Part shown: positions 35,633 through 44,231 of the stretch, piece after piece
How the letters are laid out: every line of letters starts with the position of its first letter
Numbering within the stretch: position 1 is the stretch's first letter
Assembly (NCBI RefSeq): GCF_007625155.1
Contig: NZ_VMNK01000002.1
Coordinates: 1-64,000 of the forward strand
Direction of reading: 5' to 3'
From: Denitromonas halophila
Lineage (GTDB): Bacteria; Pseudomonadota; Gammaproteobacteria; Burkholderiales; Rhodocyclaceae
Length of the DNA stretch: 64,000 nt
Notes under the pieces: generated by a model
What the model was told of the DNA's origin: nothing
Database searches by the model: none
Seen by the model: only the letters and a program-made list of their open reading frames with translations
Position numbers and translations under genes: made by a program

Positions 35633-35959
35633 TTATTTGGCGACGATCTCGCCCTTGGCCGTGTCGGGGTGAAATTCACCAAAGAACGGGTAGCGGCCCG
35701 GCTTGAGCGGAGCGAACACGATGGTTCGCGTCACGCCCGGGGCGAGTACGGTTTCCTTGCGCAGCTCCAGGCTCTCGAACTCTTCCGGCCCGGCGTTCTT
35801 GTTGGTGATCTCGAGACGGAAGCGGGTATTGGCGGGCACTTCGACCACCTCGGGCGTGAAGCGGCCGTTCTCGGCGACGAGGGTGAAGGTGGGCTTGTCG
35901 GCCCACGCGGCGGGGCTGGCGAGGGCGGTCAGACAGAGGGCGAGAGCGGTGCGGCGCAT
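35633..35959 (-). CDS. ftrB: FtrB-type periplasmic cupredoxin-like protein
   Basis: A 108-aa exported protein with a signal peptide (1-20, ending AAWA) and a cupredoxin-like beta sandwich (PTFTLVAENGRFTPEVVEVP, then GRYPFFGEFHPDT). In FtrABCD it is proposed to oxidise Fe(II) or pass it to the permease. The classical blue-copper Cys-His-Met set is not complete: EFHPD supplies a histidine but no cysteine follows. This agrees with EfeO N-terminal-type cupredoxins. It lies between the porin and ftrC genes. Confidence 0.85.
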   Translation of the reverse strand: MRRTALALCLTALASPAAWADKPTFTLVAENGRFTPEVVEVPANTRFRLEITNKNAGPEEFESLELRKETVLAPGVTRTIVFAPLKPGRYPFFGEFHPDTAKGEIVAK

Positions 35960-36024
35960 ACAGACTCCAGAAACGGTGACGCCCCGTCGCGCGGGGGCGA
36001 CGGGGCTGGCTTCAAAAGACGAAC

Positions 36025-37506
36025 TTAGAAGGCATACAGGGCGCGCACGCCGGCGGCGGTGACCAGGTCGGCGTCACCATTGGCGCCGGCTCGGCGGATG
36101 AACTGTAGGTCTGGCGTGAGGGCGAGGTGATCGTTGAGTTGGTAGCGGTAATAGATTTCTGCTACTTGCTCGGCGCCGCTGGCGTCGTAGCCCCAGTCGG
36201 TCAGACCGGCCGAATTGGCGCGGAAGCCTTTCGAACTACGCAGCCAGGCCCAGGCAAAGCCGAGGCCGTCGTTGCCGCGCTTCCAGGCATTGCCGGTCAG
36301 CTCGCCGCCGACGGTCAGCGCGCGGTCAAACGCGGCGCGGCCTCGCATGCCGTGGCCGTAGCGGGTGAACAGCGTCAGCGATTCACTCACCTGCTGGTCG
36401 GCACTGATGCCCCAGCCGGCGTGGGCACGCTCGATGCCGTCATAGCCTTCGGCCTGCGGGTTGTTCCAGGCATAGGCGCGGTAGGTGCCGTCGAAACCAC
36501 CAAAGGCGCGCACATTTTTTTCGACCTGGGCGATCACGAAGGGCTGGGTGAAGCTCTTGCCGAAGGTGCTCGAATCGCCCGCGCCGAACAGGCCGATGGA
36601 TGCGCCCCAGCCGCTCTCCTCGTTCACATAGGCCAAGCGCACGCCGGGCGTGAACCCGTAGCTGTCGGCGCCGACCTGGCCACCCGAGTCGAGAAGCGGG
36701 TTGTGCACGAACACATTGTTCAGGAAGCGGGTCGATTCATCGTCCGCCGCGCCGTTCTGGTCGAAGAACACGAAGGGGTCCATCTTGCCGATGGTGAATT
36801 CCATGCGTGCCGGTGCGCCGTCGAGCTGGTCCGCGCCGATCGGCGTATCGAGCTGATACCAAGCCTGCGCGAGCACCGCGTTGGTGTTCTCGCTCGGCAC
36901 GCTCTCCTGCGCGAAGCCCATGCTGTTGGTGGCGCCGTTGAAGAAGGGGCGGGTGTCGCTGTGGCTGCCATCCTGGCCGAAGCGGGCCTGGAAGAAGAAC
37001 TGGCCTTCGCCATCGCCGACCCGGCCGGCCGGCAGGGTCACGCCGACATCGCCACGCCAGCCGAGCACGGTCTCGCTCTTGTTGTCGGTGCGGCCGTCTT
37101 TCGACAGATGCTGCGCCACGGCGCCGACGCTGACTTCGGCCGAGATGCCGTCCAGCGCTTCGGCCAGGGCATTGGCCGGGCCGGTGGCCACGGCTTTTTG
37201 TTCGACCGCCTTCAGGCGGGTGGCCAGGGCCGGCTCGGTGTCGCTGATGCGCTCGCTGTCGAGCGCGGTGGCCAGGGCGCGGTTGTCGGCCTCCAGTGTC
37301 TTGACGCGGGCTTCGAGGTCGGCCGGTTTGCTCGCTTGCTTGAGCTGGCTTTCGAGGCTGGCGTTGCGCGCTTCGAGTTTGGCAATGCGCTCGGCCAGTT
37401 GTTTGACGATGGCGCGCAGGCCGGGGTCGTCAGCCGCCTGTGCCGGCGTGACGCCGACCAGCACGGTGAGCGCCGCAGCGCTCAGGGGCAGGGCGAAGCG
37501 GCGCAT
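36025..37506 (-). CDS. Outer-membrane porin (OprB-like) with N-terminal coiled coil
   Basis: A 493-aa exported protein: a signal peptide (about 1-24, ending PAQA), a coiled coil (about 30-105; QLAERIAKLEARNASLESQL), then an alternating-strand beta barrel ending in aromatic F (GVRALYAF), typical of outer-membrane proteins. NPLLDSGGQVGADSYGFTPG and FFDQNGAADDESTRF resemble carbohydrate-selective OprB-type porins. The ATG at 37506 shares one base with the ftrA stop (TGATG), so it is part of the ftr operon. I know of no porin in described ftrABCD operons. It might pass ferrous iron or a ferrous chelate through the outer membrane. Confidence 0.8.
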   Translation of the reverse strand: MRRFALPLSAAALTVLVGVTPAQAADDPGLRAIVKQLAERIAKLEARNASLESQLKQASKPADLEARVKTLEADNRALATALDSERISDTEPALATRLKAVEQKAVATGPANALAEALDGISAEVSVGAVAQHLSKDGRTDNKSETVLGWRGDVGVTLPAGRVGDGEGQFFFQARFGQDGSHSDTRPFFNGATNSMGFAQESVPSENTNAVLAQAWYQLDTPIGADQLDGAPARMEFTIGKMDPFVFFDQNGAADDESTRFLNNVFVHNPLLDSGGQVGADSYGFTPGVRLAYVNEESGWGASIGLFGAGDSSTFGKSFTQPFVIAQVEKNVRAFGGFDGTYRAYAWNNPQAEGYDGIERAHAGWGISADQQVSESLTLFTRYGHGMRGRAAFDRALTVGGELTGNAWKRGNDGLGFAWAWLRSSKGFRANSAGLTDWGYDASGAEQVAEIYYRYQLNDHLALTPDLQFIRRAGANGDADLVTAAGVRALYAF

Positions 37507-38045
37507 CAATAGCCCCCCTTCTTGCCGATGCCGGCATAGGTGAATTCGTATTCGACGGTGAACGGCGCGAACCAGGGCCGCACGCCGGTCTCGCGGTCGG
37601 TGTGGCGGCCGAAGTGGGCGTGGGCGTTGGCGCTCGGCGGGGCGATGTTGTACTTGACGGTGTACTTGCCCGCGCCCATCAGCTTGATGTTGTTGCCGTA
37701 GTGGGGGCCGTCGCTGGCCACCATGGGCATGAAGTCGCCCTTGAGCACCTCGGTGCTGCCTTTCTTGCTGATTTCGTAGTTGATGACGAGGTAGGGGATC
37801 CAGTCGCCTTCGGCAAAGCCGTTGGGGTTGCTGGCCAGGGCGCGGATGTCGGCCTCCATGTGCACATCGCTCTGGGCGGCGGGCGTCATCATGCCGGCCG
37901 GTTCCATCTCCACCGGCTGCAGATAAACGGCGGCGATCTCCATACCGTGCAGATGCTGCGGCGTACCGATGGGATACTCGAGGGCCTGGCTGCTCAGCGG
38001 GGCGGCCAGCAGGGCGAGAGCGATGGCGTGGCGGGCGAAAGACAT
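37506..38045 (-). CDS. ftrA: P19/FtrA periplasmic iron-binding protein
   Basis: A 179-aa exported protein of the P19/Tpd family with a signal peptide (about 1-21) and the mature motif EYPIGTPQHLHGMEIAAVYL. Histidine and methionine residues of the metal site are present (HLHGMEI, DVHMEAD, HAHFGRH), as in Campylobacter P19, which binds copper and iron. It delivers Fe(II) to the permease. The ATG is at 38045; a TTG three bases upstream is less likely. A Fur-type box lies 46 bases before it. Confidence 0.92.
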   Translation of the reverse strand: MSFARHAIALALLAAPLSSQALEYPIGTPQHLHGMEIAAVYLQPVEMEPAGMMTPAAQSDVHMEADIRALASNPNGFAEGDWIPYLVINYEISKKGSTEVLKGDFMPMVASDGPHYGNNIKLMGAGKYTVKYNIAPPSANAHAHFGRHTDRETGVRPWFAPFTVEYEFTYAGIGKKGGY

Positions 38046-38048
38046 CAA

Positions 38049-38529
38049 ATTAGCTCCGGAAGTTCAGAAAAGTGCTGCAATGATATCGCGAATGCGAATG
38101 ACTCGCATTGCCAACAATCAAGAATTTCGCGAGATTGTCCCGACGAGTTGATGCTTCTTGTTGCGGCGCCTGTGCTCGGCAAATGTGTTGCGGAACGGGC
38201 GGATCTGTGGGCTTTTGATCTTGCGTGTTCGTAAGCTACGAATGCTCGTTATTTATCGACGTTTGGCTGCACAAAAATGTCGTTTTATGACGAAACGCCG
38301 CATTGGCAATCCGTAGACTGGGTAATCGTTGAGTGGGCGGCAGCTGCGGTTGTGCTGTGGCATCACAGGCATCGGCGCAAGGCGCCGACATGGAATCGGG
38401 GGGAGGCCTGGCGCGGAGCGTGCCGGGGCATGCGGTGGGGAGGCGGTCTTCCCTGAAGCACGGCGGGGGGCATCGACGCCTTGCGTGGTGTCGATGACCC
38501 GCAGACGCACTTCACTCCGGTCATCTTTT
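38049..38529. other. Divergent region between ftrA and dpaL
   Basis: About 480 bases with promoters for both directions. The ftr Fur-type box is at 38091-38109. An A+T-rich part (about 38228-38310) has several short dyads such as TCGT-tttatg-ACGA (38281-38294) and probably holds the dpaL promoter. The part from 38320 to 38530 shows no structure I can name. Confidence 0.5.
38091..38109. promoter_or_regulatory. Fur-type box upstream of ftrA
   Basis: AATGCGA-atgac-TCGCATT is a perfect 7-5-7 inverted repeat, matching the 19-bp Fur-box layout with GCG/CGC in place of the usual GAT/ATC core. It lies 46 bases upstream of ftrA, where Fur would block the promoter in iron-rich conditions. Confidence 0.65.
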
Positions 38530-38556
38530 ATGAACAACCCAAGGATCCGGATTGCC

Positions 38557-39747
38557 ATGTTGAAGATCGAAGGAACACTGACTCATTTCGCCAACCCTGC
38601 CGCGGACGCCAATCGCTCCTATCCTGAAGCGCTGAAGGACGTCATTTGCGTGGCCAAGGCGGGAGAGGCCATCGCAGACATCAAGACCTGGCCCGGCTAC
38701 GCGGCCACGCCCTTGCACCAACTGAAGTCGATGGCCAGGGCCGCCGGGTTGGGCGCCATCTACTACAAGGATGAGTCGCAGCGCTTCAGCTTGAAGAGCT
38801 TCAAGGCGCTCGGCGGCGCCTATGCGGTTGCCCGCCAGTTGCAACGCGCGGTTGAGGCGCGCACCGGTCGTCGGCCGAGCATTGCCGAGCTGCTGGCCGG
38901 CGAGTGCAAGGCGGACGTCGCCGGGCTGGTGGTCAGCTGCGCCACCGACGGCAACCACGGCCGCTCGGTGGCCTGGGGCGCGCAGATGTTCGGCTGCGGC
39001 TGCGTCATCTACGTCCACCGCGATGTCTCCGAGGGGCGCAAGCAGGCGATGGAAGCCTTTGGTGCCGAAGTGATCCGTATCGCTGGCAACTACGACGCCT
39101 CCGTGCGCCAGGCCGACGCGGATGCCAAGGCCCACGGTCGGATCATCGTTTCCGACACCAGCTACGAGGGCTACATGGAGATCCCCAAGGATGTCGCGCT
39201 GGGCTACACCGTGATGCTCGACGAACTGGTCGTGCAACTCGACGGCGTCATCCCGACGCATGTGTTCGTGCAGGGTGGGGTCGGCGGCTTGGGCTCCGCG
39301 GTGTGCGGCTACTTCTGGGATCTGTGGGGCACGCAGCGCCCGCGGATGGTGATTGTCGAGCCCGAGCAGGCCAACTGCCTGCAGTTAAGCGCCGATGCCG
39401 GCAAGCCGGTGGCGGTGGGCGGCGATCTGGAGACCCTGATGGCAGGCCTGGCGTGTGGCGAAGTGTCGTTGCTGGCCTGGAAGATCCTGTCGGTCGGTGC
39501 CGATGATTTCATGACCCTGAGCGAAGAGGCGGTGCCGGCCACCATGCGTTTGCTGGCCCGCGGCTTCGAGCAGGATCCGGCGATCGAGGCGGGTGAATCG
39601 GCGGTGCCGGGGCTGGCGGCGGCCGTGATCGCCTGCCAGTCGCCGGAGATGTCCGAAGCGCTGGGGCTGGACGCCAGCAGCCGGGTGCTGGTGATCGGCA
39701 CCGAAGGGGCCACCGATCCGCAGTTGTACCGGAAGCTGGTGGGTTGA
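38557..39747 (+). CDS. dpaL: Diaminopropionate ammonia-lyase
   Basis: A PLP enzyme that splits 2,3-diaminopropionate into pyruvate and two ammonia. In the 396-aa protein the PLP lysine is K83 in RFSLKSFKALGGAYA; the catalytic aspartates of E. coli DpaL are conserved in ATDGNHGRSVAWG and SDTSYEGYMEIP. GGVGGLGSAVCGYFWD is the phosphate-binding loop, and EPEQANCLQLSA and ACGEVSLLAW follow as in YgeX. ATG 38557 (MLKIEGTLTHF) has AAGGA 11 bases upstream; ATG 38530 adds nine residues and is also possible. Its product links the following transport and hydrolase genes to a diaminopropionate compound. Confidence 0.9.
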   Translation: MLKIEGTLTHFANPAADANRSYPEALKDVICVAKAGEAIADIKTWPGYAATPLHQLKSMARAAGLGAIYYKDESQRFSLKSFKALGGAYAVARQLQRAVEARTGRRPSIAELLAGECKADVAGLVVSCATDGNHGRSVAWGAQMFGCGCVIYVHRDVSEGRKQAMEAFGAEVIRIAGNYDASVRQADADAKAHGRIIVSDTSYEGYMEIPKDVALGYTVMLDELVVQLDGVIPTHVFVQGGVGGLGSAVCGYFWDLWGTQRPRMVIVEPEQANCLQLSADAGKPVAVGGDLETLMAGLACGEVSLLAWKILSVGADDFMTLSEEAVPATMRLLARGFEQDPAIEAGESAVPGLAAAVIACQSPEMSEALGLDASSRVLVIGTEGATDPQLYRKLVG

Positions 39748-39793
39748 GTCCGGACCGCGGGCGGCGATCCGCCGCCTGCACCCGGTCCTCGGG

Positions 39794-40297
39794 TCATGCG
39801 GGGTCGGGGTCTGCCGTTTCGGTCCCGACCGGTATGCACAGGCTGACCTTGACCGGCGCCATCACCACGTTGGTCTGAAAGCTGCGTACGTTCGAGTTCT
39901 CGAAAAACGCGGTACGGGTGAAGCGTTCGTAGTCGTCCATGTCGGCGGCGGTCACGATCAGGATGAAATCGGAATTGCCGGTGACGTAGTAGCACTGCTG
40001 CACCGCCGGGTTGTTCCTCATCCCGTCCTTGAAGGTGTCGATCAGGTCTGCCCGCTCACGTTCCAGGCTGACCTGTACCACGAAGGTCATACCCCGGCCC
40101 ACGGCCTTCGGATTGACCACCGACACGTCCGACAGGATCACCTGTTGTTCGCGCATGCGCTTGAGGCGGCGTTGAACGGCGGCCGGCGACAGGGCGACCT
40201 GCTCGGCGATCTCTTCCGAGGTGGTGCGATTGGCCACCTGGACGATGTCGAGGATCTTCCGGTCGAAGTTGTCCAGGGTGTGGGATGAAACGGTCAT
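39794..40297 (-). CDS. Lrp/AsnC-family transcriptional regulator
   Basis: A 167-aa regulator with an N-terminal helix-turn-helix (about 10-58; EEIAEQVALSPAAVQRRLKRMR) and a C-terminal RAM/AsnC effector domain (about 68-150). Lrp-type regulators bind amino acids or relatives, and such a gene (asnC/doeX) is also a member of ectoine-utilisation clusters. AAGGGAGGCCTCGCC precedes ATG 40297. It diverges from the racemase gene across a 254-base gap with two strong dyads, so it most likely controls the block and perhaps dpaL. Confidence 0.88.
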   Translation of the reverse strand: MTVSSHTLDNFDRKILDIVQVANRTTSEEIAEQVALSPAAVQRRLKRMREQQVILSDVSVVNPKAVGRGMTFVVQVSLERERADLIDTFKDGMRNNPAVQQCYYVTGNSDFILIVTAADMDDYERFTRTAFFENSNVRSFQTNVVMAPVKVSLCIPVGTETADPDPA

Positions 40298-40405
40298 GGC
40301 GAGGCCTCCCTTAATACAGGTCGTGGTGCCGATGCCGGGCGTCCGGCGATTGGTACATATCTCTAAAAACCGCGCGAAACGAGTGATCCGTGCGGTGAAA
40401 ACGCG

Positions 40406-40461
40406 GAATCTGCAGATTCGCCGCAATCCGGGCAGGGATATTGAAGAATCAAATCCCTGCC
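40406..40461. promoter_or_regulatory. Two operator-like dyads upstream of the racemase operon
   Basis: GAATCTGCAGATTC (40406-40419) is a perfect 14-bp palindrome. GGCAGGGAT (40431-40439) and ATCCCTGCC (40453-40461) form a 9-bp inverted repeat with a 13-base spacer. Both lie 90-150 bases before the racemase start and are candidate Lrp binding sites. Confidence 0.5.
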
Positions 40462-40551
40462 AAAGCGTAACTTATACCAAAGGGTCGGCGGTCGAAAATG
40501 CCGACTTGCCACCCCGCCTGGACGCTGTCCATTGCCATTCAAGAGGTCTTG

Positions 40552-41328
40552 ATGACACGCATTGATTCCATTTGCCACCGAAAGCCCCTGCAGCAACTCG
40601 CCCCGGGCGGGCGGATCGGTGTCATTACGCTGGCGACCGATTTCAATATTGAACAGGACCTGCGCCGCATCCTGCCGGTCGACGTCGAAATTTTCACCAG
40701 CCGGGTGCGTAACTTCAATCCGCTGACGATCGAGAACCTGCGCTCGATGGCGCCGGGCATCAGCGCCGCGGCCGATGCGATCCTGCCGGGCACCGATCTG
40801 GACGTGGTGATCTATGCCTGTACCTCGGGCACCGTGGCAATCGGCGTTGACCGCATCAGCGAACTGGTGCGCCAGAGTCGCCCGGGTGTGGCGGTGAGCA
40901 ACCCGGTCAGCGCGGCCTTGTCGGCCTTCGATGCCTTGGGCGCGCGTCGCCTCTCGATCCTCACGCCCTACACCACGCCGGTCAATGCCGAAATGGCGGG
41001 GTTCTTTGGCAAGCAGGGCTACGAGGTGCTGAACATTGCCGGCTTCGGCTTCGAAGATGACACCGCGATGACCTATATCGACCCCGACGACATCGTCGAT
41101 GCGGCGATCCAGAGCTGCGACCCGGCGGCCGACCTGTTGTTCGTGTCCTGTACCGCCCTGCGCGCCGCCGGCGTCATTGAGCGCATTGAGCGCGCGCTGG
41201 ACAAACCGGTGGTGAGCAGCAACCAGGCCCTGGCCTGGCACAGCCTGCAACTGGCCAACTACGGCGCCCCGGTGCCGGGCTTTGGCCGCCTCATGCAGCA
41301 GGTCGGCGGACCGATTCGCCGCCCCTGA
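40552..41328 (+). CDS. Asp/Glu racemase-superfamily protein, EutA-like
   Basis: A 258-aa protein of the aspartate/glutamate racemase, maleate isomerase and arylmalonate decarboxylase superfamily. The two catalytic cysteines are C90 in VIYACTSGTVAIG and C200 in FVSCTALRAAG. GVITLATDFNIEQDLRRILP and FTSRVRNFNPLTIENLR are close to ectoine-utilisation protein EutA in my memory. It may epimerise the acylated diamino acid released in the pathway. AAGAGGTCTTG precedes ATG 40552, the first gene of a run reaching to the M24 gene. Confidence 0.8.
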   Translation: MTRIDSICHRKPLQQLAPGGRIGVITLATDFNIEQDLRRILPVDVEIFTSRVRNFNPLTIENLRSMAPGISAAADAILPGTDLDVVIYACTSGTVAIGVDRISELVRQSRPGVAVSNPVSAALSAFDALGARRLSILTPYTTPVNAEMAGFFGKQGYEVLNIAGFGFEDDTAMTYIDPDDIVDAAIQSCDPAADLLFVSCTALRAAGVIERIERALDKPVVSSNQALAWHSLQLANYGAPVPGFGRLMQQVGGPIRRP

Positions 41329-41351
41329 CACTCAAATCTGGAGGACCAACC

Positions 41352-42515
41352 ATGGCCCAGCTGAGCCCCGAACTGATTGCCGACATGACCGAGTGGCGGC
41401 ACCACATCCATCGCTTTCCGGAATGTGGCTTCGATGTGCAGCAGACCTCGGACTTCATTGCCGACACGCTGGAGCGCTTCGGTGTCGAGGTGGCGCGCAA
41501 CATCGGCCAGACCGGTCTGGTCGGCATCCTGCGCAATGGCGACGGCGCGGCGGCGATCGGTCTGCGCGCCGACATGGATGCGCTGCACATCCACGAACAG
41601 AACACATTCGACCATCGCTCTCGGCATGAAGGGCAGATGCATGCTTGCGGGCATGACGGGCATTCCGCCATGCTGCTGGGCGCAGCCTGCGAGCTGGCGC
41701 GTACGCGGGATTTCAACGGCACGGTCTATTTCATCTTCCAGCCGGACGAGGAGCACGGGAAGGGCGCCCAGGCGATGATCGACGCCGGGCTGTTCCAGCG
41801 CTTCCCGATGGATGCAGTGTATGGCCTGCACAACCTGCCGGGCCTGCCGGCCGGTAGCCTGGTCGTGCGCCCCGGTTCGCTGATGGCCAGCGAGAGCAGC
41901 TTCGAGATCGTCATCGAAGGCATCGGCGGCCATGCGGCCATGCCGCATACCGGGGTCGACCCGATCGTGGTCGGCGCCCAGGTGATTCTCGGCCTGCAGA
42001 CCATCGTCTCGCGCAACCTCAGCGCCATCCACGAGACTGCGGTGATCTCGGCCACCGAGTTCATCACCAACGGCACGGTCAACGTGATTCCGTCCCAGGT
42101 CACCATCAAGGGCGACTGCCGTTGCTTCACCGAGGCCACGCTGGCCAGGATCGAAGCGCGGATGGAAGCGGTGGTCGCCGGGATCTGCCAGGCGGCGGGG
42201 GCGACCTATCGCTTCGAGTTCATCAACACCTTCTATCCGACGGTGAATAGTCCGGCGGCCACCGAAAACGTCATCCGCGCGGCGCGGGCCGCGCTGGGGG
42301 ATGACAAGGTCAATGGCAGCTGTGACCCCTTCACCATCTCCGAAGATTTTTCCAGCATGTTGCGCGTGAAGCCGGGCTGCTACGCCCTGCTGGGCAATGG
42401 CACCGAGTCAGTCGGCGGCTGTGCCCTGCACAACCCGAGCTACGACTTCAATGACGGCATTCTGGAAAGCGGCGCGCGCTACTGGGTCCAGCTGGTACGT
42501 GACCAGTTGCGCTAA
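41352..42515 (+). CDS. M20-family amidohydrolase (hippurate hydrolase-like)
   Basis: A 387-aa metal-dependent amidohydrolase that cleaves an acyl group from an amino acid. Metal ligands are C99, H101 and H104 in HACGHDGHSAM, E133/E134 and H135 in QPDEEHGKGA and a histidine in GLHNLPGLPAG; the lid domain (about 185-300) contains GIGGHAAMPHTGVDP. The M20D subgroup includes hippurate hydrolase and N-acetyl-diamino acid deacetylases. Here it could free 2,3-diaminopropionate from an N-acyl form for DpaL. GGAGGACCAACC precedes ATG 41352. Confidence 0.88.
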   Translation: MAQLSPELIADMTEWRHHIHRFPECGFDVQQTSDFIADTLERFGVEVARNIGQTGLVGILRNGDGAAAIGLRADMDALHIHEQNTFDHRSRHEGQMHACGHDGHSAMLLGAACELARTRDFNGTVYFIFQPDEEHGKGAQAMIDAGLFQRFPMDAVYGLHNLPGLPAGSLVVRPGSLMASESSFEIVIEGIGGHAAMPHTGVDPIVVGAQVILGLQTIVSRNLSAIHETAVISATEFITNGTVNVIPSQVTIKGDCRCFTEATLARIEARMEAVVAGICQAAGATYRFEFINTFYPTVNSPAATENVIRAARAALGDDKVNGSCDPFTISEDFSSMLRVKPGCYALLGNGTESVGGCALHNPSYDFNDGILESGARYWVQLVRDQLR

Positions 42516-42564
42516 GCCGAATCGCTCCCACTCCCACCCTTACACACCAAGCAGGAGACATCCC

Positions 42565-43611
42565 ATGAAAAAAGTACTCGCAACCTTGCTGACCCTGGGC
42601 ATCGCTTTTGGCGCCCAGGCCGAGACCTGGAAGTTCGCCTCCGAAGAGGACAAGAACGACGTGCAGGACATCTTCGCGCAGAAGTTTGCCGAAGTGATCA
42701 AGAAGGAGTCCGGTGGCGACATCAAGGTCCGGATCTACTACTACGGCCAGCTCGGCACCGAAAACGACATCGTTGAACTGACGGCCAAGGGCACGGTGCA
42801 GTTCGTCTCGGTCGGCACCGGCCACCTCGGCTCTTATGTGCCCGAGGTCCAGGCCATCAGCCTGCCCTACCTGCTCGGCACCAACGAGCCGGTGGTGCGC
42901 GAAGTGCTCACCAGCAGCGAGACCATCTACAAGGATCTCGCCGGCAAGTTCGAGAAGGTCAACCTCAAGCTGCTGACCATGTTCTCGGAAGGCGAGATGG
43001 TATGGGGCGCGAACAAGGCGATCCGTTCGCCGGAAGATTTCGCCAACCAGAAGATCCGCACCTTCACCTCGACCATCCCGGTCGAGACCTATAAGGCCTT
43101 CGGTGCGACGCCGACGCCGCTGTCCTGGGGGGAGGTGTATGGCTCGCTGCAGCTCAAGACCATCGACGGCATGGTGAACCCGCCGTACTTCATCTACAAC
43201 GCCAAGTGGCACGAGGTGCAGAGCCACCTGATGTACCCGGGCCAGCAGGTGTATGTCGGCACGGTGTCGTCGAACAGCAAGTGGTTCAAGGGCTTGTCGG
43301 CCGACAAGCAGGCGATGGTCATGAAGGCGGTCAAGGAAGCCGAGCAGGCCGCCTATGACTACAACCTGAAGATCAACAAGGAGAACATGGCCAAGATCCT
43401 GAAGGAGCGTCCCAACATGCAGGTGGTGGTCCTCACCGATGACGAGCGTGCCCGCTTCAAGGCGCTGAGCGCCCAGCTGCATGAGACCTACTTCCACATC
43501 GTTGAAAACGCAGCCAAGGATGGCGAAAAGGCCGCCGCGCGCAAGGGCGCCCAGGCCATCGTGGCCGGCCTCGAGCAGGAAGTGAAGGCCGCCGCCAAGC
43601 TCGTCAAGTAA
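42565..43611 (+). CDS. dctP: TRAP transporter solute-binding protein (DctP family)
   Basis: A 348-aa periplasmic binding protein that captures the substrate for the TRAP permease. The signal peptide is 1-19 (ending GAQA). The mature protein has KFASEEDKNDVQDIFAQKF, IYYYGQLGTENDIVEL and the family segments around NQKIRTFTSTIPVE and LKTIDGMVNPPYFIYN. The usual carboxylate-clamping arginine is probably R in QKIRTF. GCAGGAGACATCCC precedes ATG 42565. A perfect palindrome follows the gene, probably protecting its mRNA so that more binding protein than permease is made. Confidence 0.93.
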   Translation: MKKVLATLLTLGIAFGAQAETWKFASEEDKNDVQDIFAQKFAEVIKKESGGDIKVRIYYYGQLGTENDIVELTAKGTVQFVSVGTGHLGSYVPEVQAISLPYLLGTNEPVVREVLTSSETIYKDLAGKFEKVNLKLLTMFSEGEMVWGANKAIRSPEDFANQKIRTFTSTIPVETYKAFGATPTPLSWGEVYGSLQLKTIDGMVNPPYFIYNAKWHEVQSHLMYPGQQVYVGTVSSNSKWFKGLSADKQAMVMKAVKEAEQAAYDYNLKINKENMAKILKERPNMQVVVLTDDERARFKALSAQLHETYFHIVENAAKDGEKAAARKGAQAIVAGLEQEVKAAAKLVK

Positions 43612-43650
43612 TCGGCATTCCCGCCGGCCATACCTTTTTTACCTCAGACA

Positions 43651-43670
43651 CCACTGCCCGCGGGCAGTGG
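43651..43670 (+). promoter_or_regulatory. 20-bp palindrome between dctP and dctQ
   Basis: CCACTGCCCGCGGGCAGTGG is a perfect palindrome 40 bases after the dctP stop and 18 before dctQ. It has no T-run, so it is more likely an mRNA-stabilising hairpin or attenuator than a terminator. Confidence 0.55.
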
Positions 43671-43688
43671 CCTGCAGGAGGCGCCGCC

Positions 43689-44231
43689 ATGAAAAACGTA
43701 CTCAAGAAAGTGAGTGGCATCAGCGAGCGGATCGAGGAGTTCATCGTGTGCTTCTCGATCGTCCTGATCATGTTGAACTCCACCGCCAATGCGATGGGCC
43801 GCTATTTCTTTGGCAAGAGCATCTTCTTCGCCGAGGAACTCAACCAGTTTCTGATCGTCTCCGTGACCTTCATCGGCTTTGCCTATGCGGTCAGGAAGGG
43901 GCGGAACATCCGCATGACGGCGCTGTACGATTCGCTCGGTCATGGCGTGCGCAAAGTGATCACCACGATCATCGCGGTGACCACCGCTGCCCTGATGTTC
44001 TACCTGGCCTACAAGGCCTACTTCTACGTCGTGGAGCTCAAGGACATCAACCGCCTGAGCCCCGCGCTCGAGTTTCCCGTCTACATCATCTACTCGATCA
44101 TTCCGATCGGCTTCGTGATGGCCGGCCTGCAGTACCTGATCAGCTTCGCGATGAACCTGATGCACCGGGAGATCTATCTTTCCTATGACGTCATCGAAGG
44201 GGCATCGCCCGGACTCGGAGAGTCGATATGA
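43689..44231 (+). CDS. dctQ: TRAP transporter small permease (DctQ family)
   Basis: A 180-aa membrane subunit with four helices: FIVCFSIVLIMLNSTANAMGRYF (about 18-40), FLIVSVTFIGFAYAVRKG, ITTIIAVTTAALMFYLAY and IIYSIIPIGFVMAGLQYLIS. The W/R-type patterns AEELNQF and RKGRNIRM are family features. GGAGGCGCCGCC precedes ATG 43689. The stop overlaps the dctM start (ATGA), consistent with assembly of a DctQM pair. Confidence 0.93.
   Translation: MKNVLKKVSGISERIEEFIVCFSIVLIMLNSTANAMGRYFFGKSIFFAEELNQFLIVSVTFIGFAYAVRKGRNIRMTALYDSLGHGVRKVITTIIAVTTAALMFYLAYKAYFYVVELKDINRLSPALEFPVYIIYSIIPIGFVMAGLQYLISFAMNLMHREIYLSYDVIEGASPGLGESI

Noticed and set aside
38557-39747. Assigning the PLP enzyme as threonine dehydratase or EutB
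   Set aside because: DGNHGR with SDTSYEGY and the RF-x2-KSFKALGGAYA lysine site match diaminopropionate ammonia-lyase better.
39757-39777. GGCGGC-gatcc-GCCGCC hairpin after dpaL as a terminator
   Set aside because: The stem is only six pairs and there is no T-run.
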